Source: Eubacterium sp.
GTDB taxonomy: Bacteria > Bacillota > Clostridia > Oscillospirales > Acutalibacteraceae
Length of the DNA stretch: 5,075 nt
Assembly (NCBI GenBank): GCA_029050995.1
Contig: JAIDLO010000115.1
Coordinates: 1-5,075, forward strand
Direction: 5' to 3'
Positions 1 to 5,075 of the stretch are shown here, in pieces; position 1 is the stretch's first letter; every line of letters begins with the position of its first letter. The position numbers and the translations under genes are program-made. The notes below the pieces were generated by a model. The model saw nothing but the letters and a program-made list of their open reading frames with translations. It did no database searches and was not told where the DNA came from.

Positions 1-89
1 TATTCACCCAAAAACTTTCAATTAATAGTTATATTTTTTCAATAATTGCAAAATTTATGCACAAAATATTTAAAACGAAAAAAGTATTG

Positions 90-95
90 AAAGGA
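90..95 (+). promoter_or_regulatory. Ribosome binding site supporting a TTG start
   Basis: AAAGGA lies 8 nt before the TTG at 104. No ATG or GTG in frame nearby keeps the first transmembrane helix, so this site decides the start of the DUF421 gene. Confidence 0.7.
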
Positions 96-103
96 TTGAT
101 CGC

Positions 104-775
104 TTGACTATAACATTAATCAGAGCAGTAATCATTTATATTACCGTTATTATCGCAATGAGAATTATGGGAAAACGGCAGATTGGCGAATTAAAGCCCC
201 ACGAGCTTGTTATAACCGTGCTTGTTTCGCAGGTTGCAAGCATTCCGCTTGAGGACAACAGTATGCCGCTTGCAAATATGTTTGTTCCTATATTAATATT
301 TGTTTCATTTGAAATCATTGTTTCCATTATTTCAATGAAAAGCCTTAATTTCAGAAATCTGATTCAGGGCAGACCAATGTTTGTTATTAAGGACGGAAAG
401 ATTGATGAAAAACAGATGAAGCGTTTAAGATTTACAATGGATGATTTGATTGACGCAATTCGGCAAAAGGATGTTTTTGACATTTCAACTGTGCAGGACG
501 CTGTTATTGAAACAAACGGCAGTATCTCCGTTTTGCAGAAAGCAGAGGAAGCACCCGTTACACCAAAACAGCTCAGGCTTTCCGTTGACGAAAATTCAAC
601 CCCTGTTGCCATTGTTATAGACGGCAAGCCCGTAACGGAATACTTCAATTCAAATGAAATCAAAAACAGCAAAATCGAGCTTGTGCTGAACAATGAAAAA
701 AAGGATATAACAAATATTATGCTGCTTACAATTGACGACAATGGAAACACTTATCTAATTCCAAAAAGGCAATAG
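104..775 (+). CDS. DUF421 (YetF-like) membrane protein
   Basis: This 223-residue protein belongs to the DUF421/YetF family of membrane proteins, whose biochemical role is poorly defined; some family members affect the spore inner membrane and wet-heat resistance. The family signature is clear: R20-I-M-G-K-R-Q-I-G-E-L then a P-H-E-L-V segment (residues 20-36), G-R-P-M-F-V-I-K-D-G-K-I (89-100), and a D-L-I-D-A-I-R-Q-K-D-V-F-D block (114-126) leading into V-Q-D-A-V-I-E-T-N-G (130-139). Predicted membrane segments are about 4-20, 34-48 and 58-78; residues 80-223 form the soluble domain, expected on the cytoplasmic side. The start is TTG, supported by an AAAGGA site 8 nt upstream. The next in-frame ATG (codon 19) would delete the first membrane helix. 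A DUF4363 gene follows, a pairing I recall from other Clostridia. The family call is secure; the function is not. Confidence 0.93.
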   Translation: MTITLIRAVIIYITVIIAMRIMGKRQIGELKPHELVITVLVSQVASIPLEDNSMPLANMFVPILIFVSFEIIVSIISMKSLNFRNLIQGRPMFVIKDGKIDEKQMKRLRFTMDDLIDAIRQKDVFDISTVQDAVIETNGSISVLQKAEEAPVTPKQLRLSVDENSTPVAIVIDGKPVTEYFNSNEIKNSKIELVLNNEKKDITNIMLLTIDDNGNTYLIPKRQ

Positions 776-831
776 AATCCCTCCGAGTGCTTCGCACCCA
801 CCTCCCTTTAACAAGGGAGGCAAATAGGATT
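776..831. repeat. Structured intergenic repeat with short inverted ends
   Basis: This 56-nt element starts at the first base after the TAG stop of the DUF421 gene. Its ends are the 5-bp inverted pair AATCC (776-780) and GGATT (827-831). Inside are two hairpins: GTGC/GCAC with a TTC loop (787-797), and an 8-bp stem CCTCCCTT/AAGGGAGG with a TAAC loop (801-820). Folded together they give a three-way junction. No T-run follows the larger hairpin, so it is unlikely to terminate transcription. From memory, similar elements (AATCCCTC, small variable hairpin, CTCCCT/AGGGAG hairpin, GGATT) are scattered between genes in Oscillospiraceae. That family assignment is recall, while the structure is read directly. 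Confidence 0.65.
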
Positions 832-856
832 ATTCTTATGAAAGGATACGATTTAT

Positions 857-1225
857 ATGAAAAGATTATGGTTTGCAGGTATCTTCCTGCTTATAGCAGT
901 TTTTGCTTGTTCCTATGAACAATTTATGGTAAAATACACTTATACGGAAATTAACGAAATGATTGACAAGGCATTGCAGACAGACGACAGTTCTGAAAAA
1001 GCGGAATTCTGCAATGAAATCGCAGAAACATGGGATAAAAAAGTCAGAGTATTAACCTTGTTTACAGATCATTCAATTACCCAAAGTGCGGATGTTTCAT
1101 TCGGAACGCTGAAATCGCTTGCAGAAAACAACAGCGAAAATATAGACGAAACACTGATTGAAACAAAAAGCGAGATTCATCAGATATATGAAAATTCAAA
1201 AGTAAATCTTTCAAATATTTTTTAA
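857..1225 (+). CDS. DUF4363 family membrane-anchored protein
   Basis: This 122-residue protein has an N-terminal hydrophobic segment (about 4-18, after K2-R3) that is either an uncleaved membrane anchor or a signal peptide. The rest is mostly helical and acidic and should face outside the cell. The overall size, the anchor, and the W59-D-K-K followed by L-F-T-D-H-S (68-73) fit DUF4363, a family of unknown function. Cys18 ends the hydrophobic stretch, but the preceding V-F-A is a poor lipobox, so a lipoprotein is not favoured. The start is supported by AAAGGA at 841-846, 10 nt upstream. It lies between the DUF421 gene and the GH2 gene, 16 nt before the latter, so co-transcription is likely. 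The DUF421 neighbour suggests a joint membrane role, which is inference. Confidence 0.8.
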   Translation: MKRLWFAGIFLLIAVFACSYEQFMVKYTYTEINEMIDKALQTDDSSEKAEFCNEIAETWDKKVRVLTLFTDHSITQSADVSFGTLKSLAENNSENIDETLIETKSEIHQIYENSKVNLSNIF

Positions 1226-1241
1226 AGACGGAGGAATTCAA

Positions 1242-3476
1242 ATGCGTAAAGTACAAGCAATAAACGGCGGATGGGCATTTCATAAAGGAGATACGAAACG
1301 CCACAAAATTCCGAAAAAAGTAAAAAAAGGCTGGGAAGCTGTTGAGCTTCCGCACACCTGGAATGCGCTTGACGGGCAGGACGGCGGATTTGATTATTAC
1401 AGAGGCGCCTGCTGGTATTTTAAAGAGCTTGATATATTCCCGAAAAATAATGAGGAAATCTATCTTGAAATCCCGGCAGCTTCTCTTACTGCAGAGGTTT
1501 ACATAAACGGCAATGCAGTCTGCACACACAAGGGCGGTTTTTCAACCTTCCGTGTAAATATAACGCCGTATCTCAACCCGAAAAAAGCGACGAAAATTGC
1601 AATCTGCGTAAGCAACAGCGAAAACAAAGAAGTGTATCCGCAGACTGCTGATTTTACATTTTTCGGCGGACTTTACAGAGGCGTGAATTTAATTTCAGTT
1701 GACAAAGCGCATTTTGATTTGGATTATGAGGGCGGCTGCGGCGTTTCGGTTACACCGGAGCTGAATGAAGACGGCAGTGCCGATATTGATATTGAAGCGT
1801 TTGTTAAAAATGCAGAGGGCTGCAGAATTCAGTACAGAGTTGAAAACGCTGTTGTTGACGGAGAAAAAGCAACGCTTCATATTGAAAATCCGCATTTATG
1901 GAACGGAAGAATGGATCCGTACCTTTATACGCTTGATGCACAGATTGTTAAAAACAATATCGTTATTGATAATGTTTCTGTTAAATTCGGTATCAGAAGC
2001 TTCCATATTGATGCAGAAAAAGGCTTTTTCCTCAACGGAAAGCCGTATCCGCTTCACGGTGTTTCCAGACATCAGGACAGGCAGGATATGGGCTGGGCTA
2101 TCACAGAAAAAGAGCATAAAGAAGATATGGAGCTGATTGCAGAGCTTGGCGCAAACACCATACGCCTTGCGCATTATCAGCACAACCAATATTTCTATGA
2201 TTTATGTGATGAATACGGTATGATCGTCTGGGCTGAAATTCCGTTTATTTCAGCATTTATGAACACGCCTGAGGCAAAGGAAAACACGCTTTCTCAGATG
2301 AAAGAGCTTATCATTCAGAATTACAATCATCCATCTATTATCTGCTGGGGTATTGCAAATGAAATAACAATCGGCGGAGAGGATCCTGCACTTGTTGATA
2401 ACCTCAATGCACTGAATGATTTATGTCATCAGCTTGACAGTACAAGACCGACAACAATGGCACAGCTTACAATGGTTGAAATGAACAGCCCGTTAAATAA
2501 AATAACGGATATATTATCCTATAATCACTATTTCGGCTGGTATATGGGCAGCGTTGAGGACAATGCAGTCTGGATTGATAAATTCCACCAATTAAATCCT
2601 ACGATTTGCCTCGGCATTTCCGAATACGGCAGTGAGGGCATTTTGAAATACCATAACGATAACCCGCAAATGCAGGATTATTCAGAAGAATATCAGGCAT
2701 ATTACCACGAAGAAATGCTTAAAACCTTTGCCGAACGCCCATATCTTTGGTCTACACATGTTTGGAATATGTTTGATTTTGCATCCGATATGCGTGATGA
2801 GGGCGGTGTTAAAGGCAGAAACAACAAGGGGCTTGTTACCTTTGACAGAAAAATCAAGAAGGATTCCTTCTTCGTATACAAAGCCTATTGGAGTGACGAA
2901 AAATTCGTTCATCTCTGCGGCAGCAGATATGTAAACAGACCGACTGAAAAAACAGATATAAAGGTTTATTCAAACTGCGATGAAATAACGCTTTATGTAA
3001 ACGGCGAAGAAAAGGCAAAAGAAAGCTGCGATAAAATCGTTGTATTCAAGGATGTTGAGCTTACGGACGGCGAAAACACAATCAAAGCAGTATGCGGCGA
3101 ACTTGCAGACGAAATGATCATAAACAGAGTTTCCGAGCCGGACGAAAGCTATGTATTGAAAATAAGCGAAGCAGGAAACAGCGGCACAAATTGGTTTGAT
3201 ACACTTGAAGCAGACAGCGAGGAGCTTCAGTTCCCCGAGGGCTATTTTTCAATCAAGGATAAGCTCGGCGAAATTATGAAAAACCCTGAGGGCGAAAAAT
3301 TCATTAATGAAATGGTTGAAAAAATAACAACCGAAATGGGAATGAATATCAGTAAAGGTATGATGAATATGGCAAAGGGCTTTACCATTGAAAAAGTATT
3401 TGATATGGCAGGAAGCCGCGTCCCCGCAAAAGTTAAACCTTGGGTAAACAATAAACTCAACCAGATAAAGAAATAA
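1242..3476 (+). CDS. GH2 glycoside hydrolase, beta-galactosidase-like
   Basis: This 744-residue retaining exo-glycosidase is cytoplasmic, as no signal peptide is present, and probably hydrolyses imported beta-galactosides or related oligosaccharides. Domains in order are a jelly-roll sugar-binding domain (about 1-155, with E-L-P-H-T-W-N at 35-41 and Y-R-G-A-C-W-Y at 53-59), an immunoglobulin-like domain (about 162-253), a TIM barrel (about 256-550), a DUF4982-like beta domain (about 550-630) and a helical tail (about 665-744). The barrel carries N-T-I-R-L-A-H-Y (305-312), the acid/base Glu374 in A-N-E, and the nucleophile Glu461 in S-E-Y-G. An N527-x-K529 pair aligns with the NxK of beta-glucuronidases, but I recall similar G-x-N-x-K-G motifs in beta-galactosidases of this architecture, so it does not settle the substrate. 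GGAGGA 6 nt upstream fixes the start. Beta-glucuronidase or another GH2 activity remains possible. Confidence 0.93.
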   Translation: MRKVQAINGGWAFHKGDTKRHKIPKKVKKGWEAVELPHTWNALDGQDGGFDYYRGACWYFKELDIFPKNNEEIYLEIPAASLTAEVYINGNAVCTHKGGFSTFRVNITPYLNPKKATKIAICVSNSENKEVYPQTADFTFFGGLYRGVNLISVDKAHFDLDYEGGCGVSVTPELNEDGSADIDIEAFVKNAEGCRIQYRVENAVVDGEKATLHIENPHLWNGRMDPYLYTLDAQIVKNNIVIDNVSVKFGIRSFHIDAEKGFFLNGKPYPLHGVSRHQDRQDMGWAITEKEHKEDMELIAELGANTIRLAHYQHNQYFYDLCDEYGMIVWAEIPFISAFMNTPEAKENTLSQMKELIIQNYNHPSIICWGIANEITIGGEDPALVDNLNALNDLCHQLDSTRPTTMAQLTMVEMNSPLNKITDILSYNHYFGWYMGSVEDNAVWIDKFHQLNPTICLGISEYGSEGILKYHNDNPQMQDYSEEYQAYYHEEMLKTFAERPYLWSTHVWNMFDFASDMRDEGGVKGRNNKGLVTFDRKIKKDSFFVYKAYWSDEKFVHLCGSRYVNRPTEKTDIKVYSNCDEITLYVNGEEKAKESCDKIVVFKDVELTDGENTIKAVCGELADEMIINRVSEPDESYVLKISEAGNSGTNWFDTLEADSEELQFPEGYFSIKDKLGEIMKNPEGEKFINEMVEKITTEMGMNISKGMMNMAKGFTIEKVFDMAGSRVPAKVKPWVNNKLNQIKK

Positions 3477-3493
3477 TAATAAAGCAATGGAAA

Positions 3494-3522
3494 GGCTCCC
3501 TCTGATGAGGGAGCCCTTTTTT
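3494..3522 (+). terminator. Intrinsic terminator after the GH2 gene
   Basis: A perfect 9-bp stem, GGCTCCCTC (3494-3502) with GAGGGAGCC (3507-3515), has a TGAT loop and is followed by C and six T residues (3517-3522). It lies 17 nt after the GH2 stop and just beyond the end of the convergent minus-strand gene (3532). In the minus direction only three T residues follow the stem, so it would be a weaker terminator for that gene. Confidence 0.9.
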
Positions 3523-3531
3523 CGTTTTAGT

Positions 3532-4659
3532 TTATCTCTTTGTTGTAACTGCTTTTGTTTTGCTCCAAGCACCGCAATACTTTGTTCCGTTCACGGTTTT
3601 ATATGCACGAACACGAACATAATATTTTTTCTTGCCTTTCAGCTTTGAAATTGTTTTTGATGTTGTACTGTTCTTTGAAACCGTTACAGTCTTTTTATTC
3701 TTACTGAAATTTTTGCTTGTACTGTATTGCACCTGATAGCCTGAGCCTGTTACCTTTTTCCATTTTGCCGTGAATTGCTTGCTTTTCTTTGATTTTACGG
3801 ATGAAAGCGTTACTGTTGCAGGCTTTGTCGGCGTTGTCAGCGTTACCCAACTGCCATAATACTTTTTGCCGCTGATTGTTTTATAGGTACGAACACGAAA
3901 CTGATAAGATGTTCCTGCCTTTAATTTGCTTACTGTATATGCATTTGAGGTAGTATTCTTGATGGTTTTCCACTTACCACTCTTCTTTTGCTGTATCTGA
4001 TATCCGCTTGCCCCGCCAACCTTTTTCCAGGATAATTTAAGGCTTGTTGTTTTGCGGGAGGATACTTTAAAATTTGAGGGTTTTCCTAATGATGGTTTAT
4101 ATGAAAGGGAAAAATCATATTCGCCTTTAACCATTATATTATCAGCATAGTGAGTATCATATTCAGCTACTAAATAATAATTTCCTGCTGGTAATGCAAA
4201 ATCAAAAGTTGCATAATAGATATCTCTTCCTGAACTATATCCATGCGTCGTTCCATTTCTCATTGACGACCAAATATAATTATCAACATCGTTCGCTTTA
4301 TAAATATAGTATTGAACTCTATAGTTAGTCCAAGCCGCTGTATAGAACTCGTCATCTCCAGATTCTACATTAAGCGTTATATTCCCTTTAATGGGAACAT
4401 TAAAAATAAACGAATCATAATAATGATTTCTACCATTTTTAACAATATAAAAATCTGCAGTAGATGCGCTTTCAGTATAAACAGTATCAAATTCAATCTT
4501 CTGTGCATACGAACTCCAACCTGCCGCATAGGCAGATAAATCAATGCCTGCGGTTATACTAAAAAGCATAACAAGTGATAATAATAAACCGAATACCTTT
4601 TTGAAATAATACTTTTTCGGTGCGTCAAGGATGCCGCACCCTACGATTTTGTTTTTCAT
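3532..4659 (-). CDS. Secreted protein with two FN3 domains
   Basis: This 375-residue exported protein has no visible catalytic motif. A signal peptide covers about 1-45: a long basic n-region, a hydrophobic core V22-F-G-L-L-L-S-L-V-M-L-F-S, and a cleavage site near A-Y-A-A (43-46). Residues 47-190 form a Tyr/Asp-rich, probably beta-sandwich domain; F154-A-L-P-A-G-N-Y-Y-L-V-A-E-Y resembles the end of a pre-peptidase C-terminal (PPC) type domain, a weak similarity. Two fibronectin type III domains follow (about 192-276 and 280-375), both with a V-R-V-R/F-R-V-R-x-Y-K-T motif and K-Y-Y/C-G-x-W. The basic C-terminal FN3 domain suggests binding to wall polymers or glycans. There is no LPXTG motif, dockerin or S-layer homology domain. 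A longer reading from 4719 is rejected because that codon lies in the -35 box, while 4659 has a good ribosome binding site. It is probably controlled by the divergent XRE gene. Confidence 0.85.
   Translation of the reverse strand: MKNKIVGCGILDAPKKYYFKKVFGLLLSLVMLFSITAGIDLSAYAAGWSSYAQKIEFDTVYTESASTADFYIVKNGRNHYYDSFIFNVPIKGNITLNVESGDDEFYTAAWTNYRVQYYIYKANDVDNYIWSSMRNGTTHGYSSGRDIYYATFDFALPAGNYYLVAEYDTHYADNIMVKGEYDFSLSYKPSLGKPSNFKVSSRKTTSLKLSWKKVGGASGYQIQQKKSGKWKTIKNTTSNAYTVSKLKAGTSYQFRVRTYKTISGKKYYGSWVTLTTPTKPATVTLSSVKSKKSKQFTAKWKKVTGSGYQVQYSTSKNFSKNKKTVTVSKNSTTSKTISKLKGKKKYYVRVRAYKTVNGTKYCGAWSKTKAVTTKR
4619..4640. repeat. Palindromic repeat-like segment inside the leader coding region
   Basis: GGTGCG (4619-4624) and CGCACC (4635-4640) form an inverted repeat with a 10-nt loop inside the signal-peptide n-region. 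On the coding strand the surrounding DNA encodes I-V-G-C-G-I-L-D-A-P (5-14). From memory, the pattern I-V-G-D-G-V-L-D-V-P is encoded by a GC-rich palindromic repeat dispersed in Clostridia genomes. The inverted repeat is seen directly, while membership of that repeat family is inference. Confidence 0.45.
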
Positions 4660-4667
4660 AAAAATTA

Positions 4668-4674
4668 TCTCCTT
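4668..4674 (-). promoter_or_regulatory. Ribosome binding site fixing the FN3 protein start
   Basis: On the minus strand AAGGAGA lies 8 nt before the ATG whose first base is 4659. It lies about 10 nt downstream of the expected transcript start, so this ATG is the first usable start in the message. Confidence 0.85.
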
Positions 4675-4690
4675 TTCATAAACTATAAAC

Positions 4691-4719
4691 ATTATAGAAC
4701 AGATTGTTCTAATTGTCAA
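4691..4719 (-). promoter_or_regulatory. Perfect consensus sigma-A promoter for the FN3 protein gene
   Basis: Read on the minus strand, TTGACA (4719-4714) is followed after exactly 17 bp by TATAAT (4696-4691). Both hexamers and the spacing are consensus. Transcription should begin near 4684, giving a leader of about 25 nt before the ATG at 4659. A promoter this strong, with a palindrome inside its spacer, suggests expression normally held down by a repressor. Confidence 0.9.
4696..4710. promoter_or_regulatory. Operator-like palindrome 1
   Basis: AGAACA-GAT-TGTTCT is a perfect 6-bp inverted repeat around a 3-bp centre, and one more pair (T4695/A4711) extends it to 17 bp. It fills most of the spacer of the minus-strand promoter and touches its -10 box. 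A bound dimer would block RNA polymerase there. The XRE protein encoded next door is the likely ligand, by inference. Confidence 0.75.
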
Positions 4720-4742
4720 CAGAACATTTCGTTCTATATTAT
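4713..4742 (+). promoter_or_regulatory. Probable promoter of the XRE regulator gene
   Basis: TTGTCA (4713-4718) matches the -35 consensus at five of six bases and lies on the same bases as the opposing TTGACA. Two -10 candidates follow: TATATT at 4735-4740 (16-bp spacer) or TATTAT at 4737-4742 (18-bp spacer). Either gives a very short leader before the ATG at 4762. It is weaker than the opposing promoter, as suits a regulator made at low level. Confidence 0.5.
4721..4735. promoter_or_regulatory. Operator-like palindrome 2
   Basis: AGAAC-ATTTC-GTTCT is a 5-bp inverted repeat with the same half-sites and total length as palindrome 1, its centre 25 bp away. It lies in the spacer of the plus-strand promoter and starts two bases upstream of the minus-strand -35 box. 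Confidence 0.7.
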
Positions 4743-4751
4743 TATCTTTAC

Positions 4752-4756
4752 GGTGA
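4752..4756 (+). promoter_or_regulatory. Ribosome binding site of the XRE gene
   Basis: GGTGA, complementary to the UCACC part of the 16S anti-Shine-Dalgarno sequence, lies 5 nt before the ATG at 4762. The alternative GTG start at 4753 overlaps this site and has no ribosome binding site of its own, so 4762 is preferred. Confidence 0.5.
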
Positions 4757-4761
4757 TAATA

Positions 4762-4977
4762 ATGATTATTCGAAGAATAAGAGATTTAAGAGAAGATGCC
4801 GATTTAACGCAAACAGAAATCGGAAAAGTTCTTGGAATCGGGCAACGAACTTATGCATATTATGAAAACGGAGGAAGAACAATTCCGATTGAACTTTTAA
4901 TTTCACTTGCTGATTATTACAATGTTTCGGTTGATTATATTTTAGGCAGAACGGATAATAAAAAAATGAATAAATAG
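4762..4977 (+). CDS. Small XRE-family transcriptional regulator
   Basis: This 71-residue protein is essentially one Cro/C1-type (HTH_3) helix-turn-helix domain with a short polar tail. R5-I-R-D-L-R-E-D-A-D-L-T-Q forms helix 1. Helix 2 spans T16-Q-T-E-I-G-K-V-L-G, and G27-Q-R-T-Y-A-Y-Y-E-N-G is the recognition helix, followed by P42 and the typical L-A-D-Y-Y-N-V-S-V-D-Y-I-L-G-R ending. No sensor or peptidase domain is attached, so any signal must act on the DNA-binding domain itself or through a partner. The gene is divergent from the FN3 protein gene, and two matching palindromes lie between them, so autoregulation and repression of that gene are likely. An upstream GTG at 4753 would add three residues. 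It ends in a monocistronic terminator. Confidence 0.92.
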   Translation: MIIRRIRDLREDADLTQTEIGKVLGIGQRTYAYYENGGRTIPIELLISLADYYNVSVDYILGRTDNKKMNK

Positions 4978-4985
4978 AGCAAAAC

Positions 4986-5018
4986 AAAAGCTGATAAGCA
5001 TAAACTTATCAGCTTTTT
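4986..5018 (+). terminator. Intrinsic terminator after the XRE gene
   Basis: AAAAGCTGATAAG (4986-4998) pairs perfectly with CTTATCAGCTTTT (5005-5017) around a 6-nt CATAAA loop, giving a 9-bp core plus four A:T pairs. The T-run at 5014-5018 completes it. The A-run on the other side means it could also terminate transcription entering from the right. Confidence 0.9.
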
Positions 5019-5075
5019 ATTTTACATTATTGTGTTAATTGTATGTAAAGGTTTTATACTTACACTGTTATAGAA

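Noticed and set aside
36..74. Promoter upstream of the DUF421 gene
   Set aside because: The region is very AT-rich, and candidates such as TTGCAA (46-51) with TATTTA (67-72) have poor spacing (15 bp). No convincing pair can be chosen, though a promoter may lie here or outside the window.
801..820. Intrinsic terminator between the DUF421 and DUF4363 genes
   Set aside because: The stem is good but is followed by CAAATAGG, with no T-run, so read-through is expected.
1765..2136. Open frames overlapping the GH2 gene in other frames, including this 123-codon plus-strand frame
   Set aside because: They lie inside a gene with intact catalytic motifs and look like no known protein family.
4312..4539. 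Plus-strand frame of 75 codons opposite the exported protein
   Set aside because: It is antisense to a well-supported gene and has no recognisable protein features.
4660..4719. A 20-residue upstream extension of the FN3 protein starting at ATG 4719
   Set aside because: That codon overlaps the -35 box and lies upstream of the expected transcript start. It has no ribosome binding site and would bury the signal peptide.
4696..4735. LexA/SOS boxes, because of the GAAC...GTTC half-sites
   Set aside because: The Firmicutes SOS box has four bases between GAAC and GTTC, and both sites here have five. No SOS gene is adjacent.

Overview
The window looks like part of a low-GC Firmicutes chromosome, most likely a gut Clostridia of the Ruminococcus/Oscillospiraceae type. 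This is inferred from AT-rich DNA with strong AGGAG-type ribosome binding sites, a DUF421 (YetF-like) plus DUF4363 pair, an intracellular GH2 enzyme with a DUF4982-like domain, a secreted FN3-repeat protein of a kind common in Ruminococcus, and short structured repeats built on CCTCCCT/AGGGAGG arms. No rRNA, tRNA, CRISPR array, transposase or integrase is visible.

Bases 104-3476 carry three plus-strand genes that are probably co-transcribed: a DUF421/YetF-like membrane protein (TTG start), a small membrane-anchored DUF4363 protein, and a 744-residue GH2 glycosidase starting 16 nt after the DUF4363 stop. The 81-nt gap between the first two genes holds a 56-nt structured repeat (776-831) that begins at the first base after the stop codon. 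A strong intrinsic terminator (3494-3522) ends the group.

Bases 3532-4659 carry one minus-strand gene for an exported protein: signal peptide, a beta-rich domain of unknown function, then two FN3 domains. It converges on the GH2 gene. Its N-terminal leader seems to include a palindromic segment resembling an interspersed repeat.

Bases 4660-4761 form a compact divergent control region and are the most interesting part of the window. The minus-strand gene has a perfect consensus vegetative promoter (TTGACA, 17 bp, TATAAT). A plausible opposing promoter for a small XRE-type regulator gene (4762-4977) shares the same -35 segment. Two 15-bp palindromes of the form AGAAC-N5-GTTCT lie one in each promoter spacer, with centres 25 bp apart. 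The simplest reading is that the XRE protein represses both its own gene and the secreted FN3 protein. The regulator gene ends at a strong terminator (4986-5018), and the last 57 bases hold no recognisable gene.
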